From NCBI RefSeq assembly GCF_029223485.1, contig NZ_JARHTP010000023.1, forward strand, positions 1 to 64,000: 64,000 nucleotides of DNA, in the 5' to 3' direction. The notes below the pieces were generated by a model that made no database searches, was not told where the DNA came from, and worked only from the letters and a program-made list of their open reading frames with translations. Both the position numbers and the translations under genes were made by a program. Source of the stretch: Streptomyces coacervatus (GTDB taxonomy: Bacteria; Actinomycetota; Actinomycetes; Streptomycetales; Streptomycetaceae). Every line of letters starts with the position of its first letter. Position 1 is the first letter of the stretch. Below are positions 24,775-34,876 of this stretch, one piece after another.

Positions 24775-25113
24775 TCAGTCCGCCGCCTTGGGCCGCCAGT
24801 CGGAGGCCCACGCGTCGAGCGGGGCGAGTCGTTCGAGCAGGGTCCTGCCCTGTCCGGTGAGCAGGTAGCCCTCGCCGGCGTGCTCGACGAGGTCGGCCTG
24901 TCCCAGCTCACGAAGCCTGTCTGCCAGGACGCTTGACGAGACGCCGTCGCATCGCTGCTGGAGTTGGCGGAAGGTCGGAGCCGAGTCGTCCCGTAGCTCC
25001 CACAGGACGCGCAGCGCCCAGCGTCGGCCCAGGAGGTCGAGGAGGGCCATGATCGGGCGCCCGGTGTGCGAGCCGCGGACCCGTCGGCCCGGGAGTGGTG
25101 TCGGTCGTGTCAT
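24775..25113 (-). CDS. HxlR-family winged-helix regulator
   Basis: This 112-residue HxlR protein has the core LLDLLGRRWALRVLWELRDD with APTFRQLQQRCDGVSSSVLADRLRELGQAD as the recognition segment and DLVEHAGEGYLLTGQGRTLL as the wing. HxlR proteins often sense electrophiles or redox-active compounds. The start at 25113 is supported by AAAGGGA just upstream. It diverges from the carboxymuconolactone decarboxylase-like gene with only 40 bp between starts, so it probably represses that gene and itself. Confidence 0.88.
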   Translation of the reverse strand: MTRPTPLPGRRVRGSHTGRPIMALLDLLGRRWALRVLWELRDDSAPTFRQLQQRCDGVSSSVLADRLRELGQADLVEHAGEGYLLTGQGRTLLERLAPLDAWASDWRPKAAD

Positions 25114-25153
25114 CTGCTTCCCTTTCCGAAGCGCCAATGTTAGCGTCCCTGCC

Positions 25154-25717
25154 ATGCCTCTGAAATCGAAGCAACCGCGAATCGAACCGCTCTCGCCGCC
25201 GTACGACGAGGAAGCCGCGGAGGCCCTTGCGCTCCTCGGACACTCACCCATCCAGCTGTTCCGGGTGTGGGCCCGCCGGCCCGAGCTCGCCCGCGCCGTC
25301 GCGGGCTGGGGAAGCTACTACTTCTCCCGGCGCTCCGCTCTCACCCTGCGCCGGCGCGAGCTGGTCATCGACCGGACGACCGCCCTGTGCGGCGCCGACT
25401 ACGAGTGGGCCGTGCATATCGCGGGCTTCGCCGAGAAAGCCGGACTCGACGCCGCGCAACTCGCGTCCCTCGCGGCCGGACGGCCGGCGGACGACTGCTG
25501 GGACGCCGCCGATCGTGCCGTGCTCGAAGCGGTCGACGAGCTCCATGCGACCTTCGACCTCTCCGACGACACCTGGGCCAACCTGGTCGCTGTCGCCGAT
25601 GAAGATGCCGCGCTCGAGCTGGTCTTGATCTGCGGCTGGTACCACGCCATCTCGTTCGCCGTCAGGGCGCTGCGCCTGCCCCTTGAGCCCGGCACCGAGC
25701 CGATCGCCGCGCTGTGA
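25154..25717 (+). CDS. Carboxymuconolactone decarboxylase-like (AhpD fold) protein
   Basis: This 187-residue all-helical protein has RRRELVIDRTTALCGADYEW and AVHIAGFAEKAGLD, the CMD/AhpD core. AhpD peroxidases have CxxC-x3-H; here only one Cys (ALCGADYEWAVH) remains, so thiol peroxidase activity by a Cys pair is unlikely, as in many actinobacterial relatives. Control by the divergent HxlR gene is likely. Confidence 0.85.
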   Translation: MPLKSKQPRIEPLSPPYDEEAAEALALLGHSPIQLFRVWARRPELARAVAGWGSYYFSRRSALTLRRRELVIDRTTALCGADYEWAVHIAGFAEKAGLDAAQLASLAAGRPADDCWDAADRAVLEAVDELHATFDLSDDTWANLVAVADEDAALELVLICGWYHAISFAVRALRLPLEPGTEPIAAL

Positions 25718-26164
25718 TCACCGGCACCGCGCGCCACCGGACGACCTCGCCTGCCGCACAGGACGTCCGCGACGTCCTTGGGGTGGCCGTCGAAGGCCGG
25801 TGAGGTGGCCGGGTTACTGGGCTGGGCCGCGAGGAGGGTGTCCGGCATGGGCGCGCCCGATGGTCTCGGCCTCGTCGCTGCCGAGTGAACGCGACGGGGA
25901 CCGGGGGGTGTTGGAGCCGGGCGGGGACGGTCAGGTCACGGCGCGCTGCGCGGTGAGTCGTGAACAGGGTGACGAGGCTGAGTCATTGAACCCAACCCGG
26001 CCGGGCGGGTTGTCAACTTCAAGCAACCGCTCGCGGCGGCACGGCCCGCAGGGCACATCGGCCGCCAGCGTCATCTCCCGGTGCGGTACGCGCTCGCGGC
26101 CCACGGCCCGCGACGGCCTCTGCGAGGGGCTCAGCCAGGTTCCCGCTCTATGTAGTGTGCGGAC
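25718..26164. other. Intergenic stretch with one weak hairpin
   Basis: About 450 bases carry no convincing gene. CAACCCG (25993-25999) and CGGGTTG (26006-26012) form a 7-bp hairpin that could terminate transcription from the left. The rest looks like degenerate coding sequence without a recognisable family. Confidence 0.4.
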
Positions 26165-26728
26165 ATGACAAGAAGCGAGCGGCTCGCGGAGCAGTTGGAC
26201 TGGCACTGGCGCACGAACCTGCGGCCGCGGCTGGACGGTCTTACCGATGAGGAGTACTTCTGGGAGCCAGTGTGCGGCTGCTGGAGCATCCGCCCGCGTG
26301 GCACGTCGGCCGCACCGATGTCGGAAGGTTCGGGGGAGTGGACGATGGACTTCGCGTCCCCTGGCCCGGTGCCGGCGCCGGTCACCACGATTGCCTGGCG
26401 GCTGGCACACATCATCGTCTCGTGCCTGGGCTATCGGGTCGGATGGTACTTCGGCGGCCAGGACGTCGACTCCGAGACATTCGCCTACGCGGGGACCGCT
26501 GACGAGGCGCTGAAACAGCTCGATGAGATGTACGGGAGATGGAACGAGGGGGTCCGCGCGCTCTCGGACGCCGACCTGGAGAATCCGCCCACGGTGGGTC
26601 CGGAGCGGTTTCCCATGGAGAACAGGGTCCTGCACGTCAATAGGGAGCTGATCCATCACGGCGCTGAGATTTCCCTGCTGCGCGACCTCTACCGCTGGCA
26701 GGACGGAGCCGTACCGCACCGAATATGA
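26165..26728 (+). CDS. DinB-family protein
   Basis: This 187-residue four-helix DinB/YfiT-like protein has the N-terminal LAEQLDWHWRTNLRPRLDGL followed by LTDEEYFWEPV, then TTIAWRLAHIIVSCLGYR (first His) and LHVNRELIHHGAEISLLRDL (HHxxE-type metal site), matching the usual three-His site. Relatives include thiol-dependent (mycothiol, bacillithiol) transferases. It stands alone, so its substrate is unknown. Confidence 0.85.
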   Translation: MTRSERLAEQLDWHWRTNLRPRLDGLTDEEYFWEPVCGCWSIRPRGTSAAPMSEGSGEWTMDFASPGPVPAPVTTIAWRLAHIIVSCLGYRVGWYFGGQDVDSETFAYAGTADEALKQLDEMYGRWNEGVRALSDADLENPPTVGPERFPMENRVLHVNRELIHHGAEISLLRDLYRWQDGAVPHRI

Positions 26729-26815
26729 CTTTTCGGTGATGGCGAAGCTTCACGGATGCGGGGGCCCACCCGACCTTCGCCCACCGCGACCTGCAGGTCT
26801 GCGTCCGGGCCGAGC

Positions 26816-29537
26816 TCAGCTCAGTGCCTCACCCACCAGAGCAAGGTTCTCGATGGCCGCAAGACCGTACAGCGCCGTCGAGTTGGTGCTGATCCAGGTG
26901 GCGTCGGTCCCTATGGGGTGCTCGCGTCCGGGTAGCCGTCGCTGGAAGTGAACTTGCTCCAGGCCCGGGTGGTCAGAGCGGCCTCGCCGGTCAGGCTCGC
27001 CGCGTACGCGTCCAGGCGGGAGTGGCCCTGGATCAGGCTGACCTTGAAACTCGCGCCGTAGCGGGCCTTCTGCTCGGCGGAGGTGGCGTTGAAGTAGCGG
27101 CAGTAGTCCAGCCAGGCGGCCCGGAAGCCGGGGATGTCGCTCTCGTCGAGGGTGTCGATCAGCTCGGCGGCCAGTTCGGGCAGGCCGAAGCTTGCGGAGA
27201 GGTGGGAGACGGCGACGATCGGGGCGGTCTGGATGGCGAAGGCGCCCGTGTCGAGGTCGTACAGGCCGCTGCCCTGGACGAAGCCGTTGGGCTGGGCGGC
27301 GATGGTCGAGGCGCTGGCCAGCAGCTTCTTCCTCGCCGACGGCCACTTGGGGCCGCGCCGCTCCCACTCGGTCCACCAGGCCCAGCCCAGCCCGCTCCAG
27401 TCGGTGCCGAAGCCGATGGACAGGGCGTGGCGGTCCCCGGGGGCGTAGCCGTCGGTGCGGACCTTGCGGTTGGGATCGAGGGTCAGGAAGGTCTCGTCGG
27501 CGTCGACCTGGGCGTGCATCAGGTCGCCGGTGCGTTCGTCGGCGGTGAGGTAGTAGAAGAGACGGCGGTAGACGGGTGTCGAGATGCGGACCTGTTTGGC
27601 GCTGTCGCCGAAGTGCTGGACCCCGTGCCGGGTGCCCAGACCCGCCCGTTTCCCGAGGTGGTAGACGTCGACCTCGCCGGTGTGGCGGGTCATGGCCTCG
27701 GCGAAGCGGTAGATGTCGGCCCGACCGGAGCGCAGATAGGCCAGCCAGAGCCACAGGTCGGTGGAGAGCTCGGAGTTGTCCCAGGCGTAGCCGCCGACGT
27801 CGTAGCACCAGGTGTGGCGGTCCGGGTCGTAGGTGTGCTGGACGTCGCCGTAGTCCAGGAAGCCGTACCAGCGGCGCTGTTCGCGCTGGTCGCGGTAGTA
27901 GGTGAAGAGCAGGCCGAGGTGGTCCTCGATGGTCCTGCGGGCGGTGGTCGAGCGGTCCACGGGGGACCAGAGCCCGGCGAAGACACCCGCCTTGTGCAGG
28001 GTCTCGGGAGCGGCGACGAGCTGCGGCGGGGTGGTCAGCGCGTCCCTCTGGGCGACCAGCGAACTGGCGGACGGTGTGGCGGCGTTGGCCCACAGGTAGA
28101 GCTCGGAGGTGTGGGCGATGCCGTACGGGGTGCCGAATCCGGGCTCGTAGTCCTCGTAGGTGATGTCGAGAGCGGCCGTCTGCTTCGCGTAGGTGTCCTC
28201 GCCGAAGCCGTCGTGGTAGAAGCGCAGGTCGAGCGGCTGGGCCTCGGGCGACCAGAGCCAGAGGGTGACGGTGGCCTCGTCGGAGGCGGCGTTGCGGATG
28301 TCGAGCTGGGCGGGTGTTTCTGCCAGAAGTCCCGCAGGCCGAAGGAGAGTCCGCCGCTGATCCCGCCGACGTAGCCGAAGCCGGGGGCGCGGGTGCCGCC
28401 GGTGGTATGGATCCAGCCGTGGCTGGCCTTGGTGCGCTTGCGGACGGTGAAGCCGTCGGCCGAGAGCTGGGCGAGGGTGTGGTCGCCCCAGGCGGGGACG
28501 TACTGGAGGGCGGAGGAGACCCGGGTGTCCCAGGTGGAGATGTCCGGCAGCTTCTCGCCCTTGACCTGTGCGGTGCGCACGGCCGCGCCGGGGTCGCGGC
28601 GCAGACCGGTGATGCCCTGGACGGCTTCGGTGAGGAAGCCGTCGTCGGCGCCGGCCAGGCGGATGTGGCGGTTGTACAGCTCGTCGGAGAGCGGGACGCG
28701 AATGCGCAGGCCGAGGCCCGTGATGAAGTCGCCGCTGCTCTTGCCGGGTTCCTGGGTGCCGTCGTAGGTGATGGTGTGGACGACGTGGATGGCCTCTGAC
28801 CCGGCGTAGAGATAGAGGCGGACGACGAAGGGCAGCCAGGAGCGGCTGCCGCGCTCGTGTTCGCCCTCGATGCGGATGACGGCACGCACCGGTCCCGACT
28901 GCTCGACGGTGACGGAGCCGACACGGCCGGTGAAGCGTTCCCAACGGGTGCCGGCGCCGCTGCCCTCGTAGTCGTCGTCGATCTCCGGCTGACGCAGTAC
29001 GACCAGTTCGGCCTTGTTCGCCATCTCGGTGCCCGCGCGCCTGATGCTGCGTACGACGTCGTGTGCGCCCGCCTTGGCGATGCTGACCTGGATCACGCCG
29101 GTGTCGACGTCGATCGTGCCGCCCCGGGTGTCCACGGTGAGCGCAGTGTCCGCCTTCGCGGGCGTGCCCGGGGTCAGGGTGTAGCTCTCGGCGGGCCCGG
29201 CGGTGGCGCCGACCGCGTGGGCGGTCCACTTCAGGGTGCCGTCGGGCCAGTAGGCGGTGGGCCAGGACTGGACGGGGACCGCGGTGCCACCGCCTGCGGT
29301 GAGGGCGAAGGCCTGGTCGGCGGGGAGGGCGCCCTTTGGCCAGGCCACACCGAAGGTGGTGCCGGGGGCCTCGGCGGGGGTGCCGCCCTCCAGCCAGGTG
29401 AGCTCCACGGGGTCGGCGGTGGCGGCCTCGGCCGACGCTGCCCCGGCCGACTCGGCGGCGAGCGCCCAGGAGAACTGGGTCGCCACGGCAGCCGCGGCCG
29501 CCGCCTTGAGGGCGTCTCTGCGCGAAATCTCAGGCAC
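26816..29537 (-). pseudogene. Exo-rhamnogalacturonan lyase-like (PcRGLX/YetA) Tat-exported enzyme, two frameshifts
   Basis: About 900 codons in three frames. The N-terminal frame (29537 to about 28312) has a Tat signal (SRRDALKAAAAAAVATQFSW) and the YetA/PcRGLX first domain (VELTWLEGGTPAEAPGTTFG). The second (28312 to about 26918) carries the catalytic toroid-like region (YRDQREQRRWYGFLDYGDVQ). The third gives the C-terminal IGTDATWISTNSTALYGLAA. Both shifts are loss of one C in a C run (28311-28313 and about 26917-26920, on the minus strand), which points as much to sequencing error as to decay. It would remove unsaturated units from rhamnogalacturonan. Its start overlaps the upstream DUF6250 gene by 8 bp. 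Confidence 0.78.
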
Positions 29538-30303
29538 CGTGACCGTCCTGAGTGCCCTGATCGTCCCGAGTGCCTTGATCGTCCTTGCCCTTGAGCCGCC
29601 AGACGCGGAAGTCGGCGATGTGGAAGTGGCTCCAGGTCGTGCGGAAGGCGAACCAGCCGCTGGTGTACGGGTCTTCGTCCGTGTAGTCGAAGACCAGGTC
29701 GCCGTTGTCCCAGTACTGGATGTGCTTGCCGTCGGAGACCAGCCGGAGGCGGTTGGGCTCGTTCGCGGTGAGCAGCGGCGAGGTGTAGTCGTAGATCAGC
29801 GGCCGGGAGCCGGCCACACCGATGTAGCGACGGAGCCGGGTGGTGGTGTTGGAGTTCGCGCCGAGGCCCGCGTAGTAGGTGGTGAGCTGGTCGTAGTCCG
29901 CCAGAGCGCCACTTCGGGGCGTGGCGAACAGGTCCTCGGGGGATCGTGAATCCCGGGCGTTCCAGAAGGAGTTCAGGTCGCTGACCCGGTCGTTGGCACC
30001 ACCGGCCGAGATCGGGGTCGCCGTGAAGTCGATCTCGTAGCGGCCCGAGAACGGCCGCTTGAACCACACCGATGCCCCGGCGGGCACGTCGACGTCCAGC
30101 ACGCCGTCCCTCGCCGTGACGCTGCCGCCCTTCTCCAGCTCGGCCGACCACTGGCCGGTGCCATGCCGGAAGTCGTCGCGGGCCAGCAACTGGCGGTGGT
30201 GGTACGGGCCTTGGCGATCCGGTGCGGCGGCGGCACCGGTGGACAGTGCGGTGCCGGCCGCGGCCGCGAGGCTCACCACAACGGCGGCCCAGGAGCAGCG
30301 CAT
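29530..30303 (-). CDS. Secreted DUF6250 (concanavalin A-like) protein
   Basis: This 257-residue exported protein has a signal peptide (WAAVVVSLAAAAGTALSTGAAAA) and a beta-sandwich domain rich in aromatic residues (LARDDFRHGTGQWSAELEKG, NSFWNARDSRSPEDLFATPR, LRLVSDGKHIQYWDNGDLVF). It matches the DUF6250/YesU-like family found next to rhamnogalacturonan lyases, where a carbohydrate-binding or lyase role is assumed. RBS AAAGGGA supports ATG 30303. The C-terminus ends in short repeats (DDQGT, RDDQGT, QDGHG), an odd hydrophilic tail overlapping the next gene. Confidence 0.75.
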   Translation of the reverse strand: MRCSWAAVVVSLAAAAGTALSTGAAAAPDRQGPYHHRQLLARDDFRHGTGQWSAELEKGGSVTARDGVLDVDVPAGASVWFKRPFSGRYEIDFTATPISAGGANDRVSDLNSFWNARDSRSPEDLFATPRSGALADYDQLTTYYAGLGANSNTTTRLRRYIGVAGSRPLIYDYTSPLLTANEPNRLRLVSDGKHIQYWDNGDLVFDYTDEDPYTSGWFAFRTTWSHFHIADFRVWRLKGKDDQGTRDDQGTQDGHGA

Positions 30304-30399
30304 CGGGAAATCCCTTTCTGTGGACGGCCAGGAGCGTACGGAAACCAATCCTTCCGATCAGCGAAAGCCACAGAAGTGAAAAGAAGCGTTCATGATCAA

Positions 30400-30420
30400 G
30401 GTGAATCCGCCGGTGAATCC
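30400..30420 (+). promoter_or_regulatory. Direct repeat in divergent pectinase promoter
   Basis: GGTGAATCC occurs twice with a 12-bp period (30400-30408 and 30412-30420) between the leftward DUF6250/exo-lyase operon and the rightward PL4 lyase. The central position in a 258-bp divergent promoter suggests a regulator site, although the regulator is unknown. Confidence 0.35.
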
Positions 30421-30561
30421 CGCATGCTGGGACCGAATGTGACGCGCCATTACATCTCCATGGCCATCGGCAGCCGATCTTCGTGCGGAGCTACTCGGGC
30501 AGGCAGGCTTGTCGCAGCCGGCCCTTCCCCAACCACCCCCCGCGCCACAGGAGTTGCCCGC

Positions 30562-32091
30562 ATGTCGTACGACAGACCGCTGTCCCGCCGTACCGTCCTC
30601 ACCTCGGCGGCCGGACTGGCCCTGGCCCTCGCCGCCCCTGTGACGGCCTCGGCTGCGGCGACCTTCGGCTATACCGACGACGGAACGCACTACGTCGTCG
30701 ACACCGGCGCCGGCCTGGTCTTCAAGGTCGACCACGGCAACGGCGACCTCTCGTCCTTCGTCTACAAGGGCACCGAGTACCAGGGCTACGACGGCAAGAA
30801 CTCCCACATCGAGAGCGGCCTCGGCACCTCGACGGTGACGATCTCCACGCCCGCCACCGGAGTCGCCCGCCTCAAGCCCGCCATTTTCCCGACCACTTAC
30901 CCCGACACCTGGTCCAACTCGGACACCGTCATCGAGTCCGCCGACGTCTTCCGCAAGACCGACGGCACCACCCGGTCCAAGCACTTCTCCAACCTGCGCA
31001 CCATCGACTACGACTACTTCGGCTTCAGCTCCTCCGCCGCCTCGATCTGGGTCGTGCGCTCCAACAAGGAGAAGGACTCCGGCGGCCCCTTCATCCGCCA
31101 ACTCCTGCGCTACGGCAACGAGTCGGGGGCGGGGTTGTACGAGCACCTGTACTACGCCGAGGGGCAGACCGAGGCCGAGCGGTTCGGGCTGCACGGGCCG
31201 TACGTCCTCGCCGTCACCGACGGTGCCGCGCCGGCCTCCGCCGTGTCCGGGCGCGACAACACCGCGTGGGTGGACGCCCTCGGGCTGACGGGCTGGACCG
31301 TATCGAGCGGTCGAGGACGGATCGTCGGCAACGGGCTTGCGGGGCGGGACAGTTCGTATCCGTATGTCGTGGGTGTGTCCAACGCCGAGGCGCAGTACTG
31401 GGGGAAGGCGGACGCCGGCACCGGCAAGTACGCGGTCAACGGCATCCTGCCCGGCACCTACACCCTCACCGTCTACAAGGGCGAACTCGCCGTGCACGCC
31501 CAGGAAATGACGATCACCGCGGGCGCCGTCACCACGCTGCACACGATCACCATCAACGGCGATCCCGCCGCCGACACCGCGATCTGGCGTATCGGCGACT
31601 GGAACGGCACTCCGGCCGGCTTCAAGAACGCCTCCCTGATCACTTACGCCCACCCCTCCGACTCCCGCGCCGCCGCCTGGACCGCCGGCACCTAAGCCAT
31701 CGGCAGCTCGGCGGCCTCGGCGTGGCCCGCGTACCAGTTCAAGGAGATCAACCAGGGCCTGCCGGTCTCCTTCACCCTCACCGCCGCCCAGGCCGCCGCC
31801 GACCGAACCCTCCGCATCGGCATCACCACCGCCAAGGCGAACGGCCGCCCCCAGATCACCGTCAACGACACCTGGACCTCCGCCCTCCCGGCCGCCGCCA
31901 CCGAGCCCTCCACCCGCACCCTGACCGTCGGCAGCTACCGCGGCAACAACCACACGTACGAGTACGTCATCCCCGCCGCCCAGTTGCTGGCCGGCACCAA
32001 CACCCTGCGCATCGACGCGGCCAGCGGCTCGGCGGGCGGCGGGGGCTATCTCAGCCCCAGCTATGGGTTCGACGCCCTCGACCTGCTCTGA
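30562..32091 (+). pseudogene. PL4 rhamnogalacturonan lyase with in-frame stop
   Basis: The frame encodes a Tat-type signal (SRRTVLTSAAGLALALAAPV), a PL4 catalytic domain (FGYTDDGTHYVVDTGAGLVF; basic NKEKDSGGPF and His-containing GLHGPYVLAVTDG), a fibronectin-like domain (GILPGTYTLTVYKGELAVHA) and a galactose-binding-like third domain. A TAA at 31693-31695 interrupts it at residue 378 (WTAGT-stop-AIGSS), just at the start of the third domain. The same frame then stays open for 131 codons to a TGA at 32089-32091. A single change from TAC would explain it. As written the catalytic part could still be made. RBS AGGAG supports ATG 30562. Confidence 0.8.
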
Positions 32092-32145
32092 GCCGGGGCG
32101 GTTGCGCCGGAGAGGGGTGCCAGGTGCAGGCCGTGGTTCGCCCCG

Positions 32146-32598
32146 TCAGCCTGGCTCTGCCGGCCGGCCGAGGGCTTGGAAGACGGCGACGGGGTCGAGG
32201 TAGTCGCGCCAGTGCGTCACCTGGCGGTCCTTGATGGTGATCACGGAGACGAAGTGGTTGTCGTAGGCGCGCCCGGTGTGGACCGTCCGCCCGTGCACGG
32301 CGTACTCCAGGACGACCACGGACTTGTCGGTGTCGTGGTGGACAGCCAGCTCGTCCGCGCCGGCCAGGACCATCGCGTCGCCGTAGTTGCGGTACAGGTC
32401 GGCGACCGCGCGCCGTCCCTCGACCCGGCGCGGGTAGCCGGGGACGGAGACCACATACTCGACCACGACGTCCTCGGCCAGGAGGTCGAAGAAGTGCTCC
32501 CCGTCGACCAAGCCCGCCAGGCCCTCCTGGACGATCCGGAAGAACGGGTCCAGAGCCGCGAAATCCTCAAGGTTCTCGATGACGTTCTCGATGGACAT
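32146..32598 (-). CDS. SnoaL/NTF2-like protein
   Basis: This 150-residue cone-shaped alpha+beta-barrel protein has FAALDPFFRIVQEGLAGLVD, HFFDLLAEDVVVEYVVSVPG and VSVITIKDRQVTHWRDYLDP, typical of SnoaL-like polyketide cyclase/isomerase relatives. It follows the NmrA gene by a 2-base gap and is probably co-transcribed. The substrate is unknown. Confidence 0.83.
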   Translation of the reverse strand: MSIENVIENLEDFAALDPFFRIVQEGLAGLVDGEHFFDLLAEDVVVEYVVSVPGYPRRVEGRRAVADLYRNYGDAMVLAGADELAVHHDTDKSVVVLEYAVHGRTVHTGRAYDNHFVSVITIKDRQVTHWRDYLDPVAVFQALGRPAEPG

Positions 32599-32600
32599 GG

Positions 32601-33455
32601 TCACACCGCCGCCGTTGCCGTCCAGGCGGGGGCGTTGCGCTGCGCGAACTCGCGGAAGGTGATCGCCTTCCGGCCGGTGACCTTCTCGATGTCGTCGTTG
32701 GGCGTGGAGCCATGGCCGGTGATGATGGTGCCGGTCAGCCACCGCAGCATCACCGCGTAGTCGGCGGGGACGATTCCGGCGGCGACGGCGCCGCCGATCC
32801 ACGCCTCGGGGTCGAGGTCCTGGTGCCTGACGGACTGTCCGGTCGCGGCGGCGATGATGTCGGCGACTTCACCGACCGTGAGTGCCTGCGGGCCGGTGGG
32901 CGCGTACACGGCCCCGTCGTGGACCTCGGGGGCGAGCAGCGTCTCGACCGCGACGGCAGCGATGTCGGCCGCGTCCACGAAGGCTTCCGTGCCGCTGCCG
33001 GTGGGGACCGTGATCGCCCCGTTGACGACGGGCAGGTGGTCGTCGGCGAAGTTCTGCATCACCCAGGCCGGGCGCACGACGGAGTGGGTGAGGGCCGAAC
33101 GGGCGGCCAGGTCGGCTTCGACGGCCTTGATGTCGATCTGCGGTGGTACGCCGTCGGCGCCGTAGGTGCTCAGATAGGTGACGTGGCGAACGTCGGCGGC
33201 CTCGGCAAGGTCGAGGAAGGCCGCGACCTGGTCGGCATACGCGACCCGCATGACGGGCGTGACGAGGTAGAGGCTGTCGACGCCGCGCAGGGCGTCGGCG
33301 TGGGTGGCCGGGTTGTCCCAGTCGAACGGCACGTCCGCGCCGTGACGGGCCGCGGTGCGGGCGCTGTGCCCCCGCTGGATGAGCCTCTTGGCCAGGAGGG
33401 AGCCGGTGCGGCCGGTGCCGCCGAGAACGAGCGTGGTCTGCTGTGAATCAGTCAT
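32601..33455 (-). CDS. NmrA-family NAD(P)-binding oxidoreductase/regulator
   Basis: This 284-residue atypical SDR has LVLGGTGRTGSLLAKRLIQR (Rossmann glycine motif), followed by YLVTPVMRVAYADQVAAFLD and the position normally holding the catalytic Tyr at VTYLSTYGADG. The YxxxK pair is missing, as in NmrA proteins that sense NADP redox state. The divergent AraC gene probably regulates this two-gene operon. ATG 33455 has GATGGAG upstream and is preferred to ATG 33491. Confidence 0.85.
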   Translation of the reverse strand: MTDSQQTTLVLGGTGRTGSLLAKRLIQRGHSARTAARHGADVPFDWDNPATHADALRGVDSLYLVTPVMRVAYADQVAAFLDLAEAADVRHVTYLSTYGADGVPPQIDIKAVEADLAARSALTHSVVRPAWVMQNFADDHLPVVNGAITVPTGSGTEAFVDAADIAAVAVETLLAPEVHDGAVYAPTGPQALTVGEVADIIAAATGQSVRHQDLDPEAWIGGAVAAGIVPADYAVMLRWLTGTIITGHGSTPNDDIEKVTGRKAITFREFAQRNAPAWTATAAV

Positions 33456-33567
33456 GGCTCCATCGTGAGAGCGGCCATGGGAGCGGATCAATGCGCGAAT
33501 CGCTCGTTCTTTTACGTCAAACGCTCTGATCGTTGCCCACGGCGATCGCCCTGCTGATACTGGTCGT

Positions 33568-34512
33568 ATGGACCTCCTACGTGATCACCTCGCGCGGGCT
33601 CGCGCCGGCGGCGCGGTGTTCGCCCGTACGGTCGCCGAGCCGCCCTGGGGTCTGCGGCTGGCCGGCACGATCCAGCTCTCCGTGCACACCGTCGTCCGGG
33701 GCCGGGGATGGCTGTGGTTCGACGCCGACGATCCGGGGCGCACGGTGGAACTCGTGCCCGGGGAGGTGACCCTCGTTCGCGGCGGCACCGACCACTACAT
33801 CGGCCACGAGCCAGGCACCGATTGCCTCGAACCGGAGGAGTTCCGGGCCCGGCACGCCGGCGACGGGGAGTCGGACACCCCCGGGGCGACGGTGTTCCTC
33901 TGCGGCGCATACCGGTTCTCCGGCGACATCGGCAACGGGCTGCTCAACGCCCTGCCGCAGGTCCTGACCCTGCAGGCAGCCGTCGGCGATCCGCTGAGGG
34001 ACGTGATCGCCCTGCTCTCCCACGAGCTCGCCAACCCCGAACCGGGCCAGTCCACCGTGCTCGACCGACTCCTCGACGTACTCCTGGTACTCGCCATCCG
34101 TAGCGACTTCCGCCGCAGCCCGAACGCACCCCGCTGGTACCGCGCCTTGACCGACCCCCGTCTGAGCGCTGCGCTCCAGGCCATGCACGAGGACGCAGGC
34201 CACCCCTGGTCCGTCCCCGAACTCGCCGCGGTCAGCGGCCTGTCCCGGGCCGCCTTCGCACGCACCTTCCACGAGGCGCTCGGCCAGACCCCCATGCAGT
34301 ATCTGACCGACTGGCGCATGGCCCTGGCACGCGACCGTCTGCGCACGGGCGAACTCGGCATGGCGAGCATCGCCCGCAGCGTCGGCTACAGCTCGCCCTA
34401 CGCATTCGCAGCCGCCTTCCGCCGCCATCACGGCGAACCCCCCGGTGCCTGGCGACAACGAGAGTCGATGCGCGACAGGGAACTCCAGCCAAGCGGCCGC
34501 CACATCCACTGA
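33568..34512 (+). CDS. AraC-family regulator with cupin sensor
   Basis: This 314-residue regulator has an N-terminal cupin (AraC_binding_2-like; PPWGLRLAGTIQLSVHTVV, GTDHYIGHEP) and two C-terminal HTH motifs: WSVPELAAVSGLSRAAFARTF and MASIARSVGYSSPYAFAAAF followed by RRHHGEPPGAWR. It is divergent from the NmrA/SnoaL pair with 112 bp between starts, so it likely controls them. This family often responds to oxidants or aldehydes. Its position inside the pectin region seems incidental. Confidence 0.87.
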   Translation: MDLLRDHLARARAGGAVFARTVAEPPWGLRLAGTIQLSVHTVVRGRGWLWFDADDPGRTVELVPGEVTLVRGGTDHYIGHEPGTDCLEPEEFRARHAGDGESDTPGATVFLCGAYRFSGDIGNGLLNALPQVLTLQAAVGDPLRDVIALLSHELANPEPGQSTVLDRLLDVLLVLAIRSDFRRSPNAPRWYRALTDPRLSAALQAMHEDAGHPWSVPELAAVSGLSRAAFARTFHEALGQTPMQYLTDWRMALARDRLRTGELGMASIARSVGYSSPYAFAAAFRRHHGEPPGAWRQRESMRDRELQPSGRHIH

Positions 34513-34570
34513 CACCCAGAAACCTTTCCCGGCCCGGACTCCTGAACTGGTCGACCCGCCTGATCGACGC

Positions 34571-34789
34571 TCAGCGGCCCGCCCCCGGCACCAGCGCGGT
34601 GTCGGGCCACCGGCCCAGCTCGGGTGCGATCAAGTGCCGTACGTCGTGCAGGGTCTGCTCGTAGTCGTCCACGCGGAACTCGTACGGCAGCTCCAGGCGC
34701 GGCTCCGAGACGGCCGCGACCACGGGCTCCGTCGTCAGCTGTTCCAGGATCTGGTCAAGCCGCCCGCCGTCGCCCCGGCGGTTGCCGAT
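34571..34789 (-). pseudogene. C-terminal fragment of an unidentified protein
   Basis: On the minus strand an open frame reads IGNRRGDGGRLDQILEQLTT, then PRLELPYEFRVDDYEQTLHD and RWPDTALVPGAGR before a stop at 34571-34573. Codon use is regular and the text looks like a genuine protein end, but no start or upstream domain is present; the 5' part appears lost where the terminator of the pectinase gene begins. Family unknown. Confidence 0.4.
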
Positions 34790-34876
34790 ACGTGGGGTGT
34801 GTCGGCTTCCAGCGGTTGCGGCGGGTGAGTTGGTTGCCGTCGCGGCGGATCCGGATTCCTGCGGTCCTGGTTCCGA

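Noticed and set aside
26788..26799. Palindrome GACCTGCAGGTC
   Set aside because: Perfect but only 12 bp without loop or neighbours; chance occurrence in GC-rich DNA is likely.
27022..28374. 450-codon plus-strand frame over the exo-lyase
   Set aside because: Gly/Val/Glu-rich shadow without motifs; the minus strand carries clear protein family text.
30358..31953. Long Gly/Val-rich open frame antisense to the PL4 lyase
   Set aside because: Its composition (runs of GG, GV, DG) is the usual mirror of a high-GC gene on the other strand; no start signal or domain.
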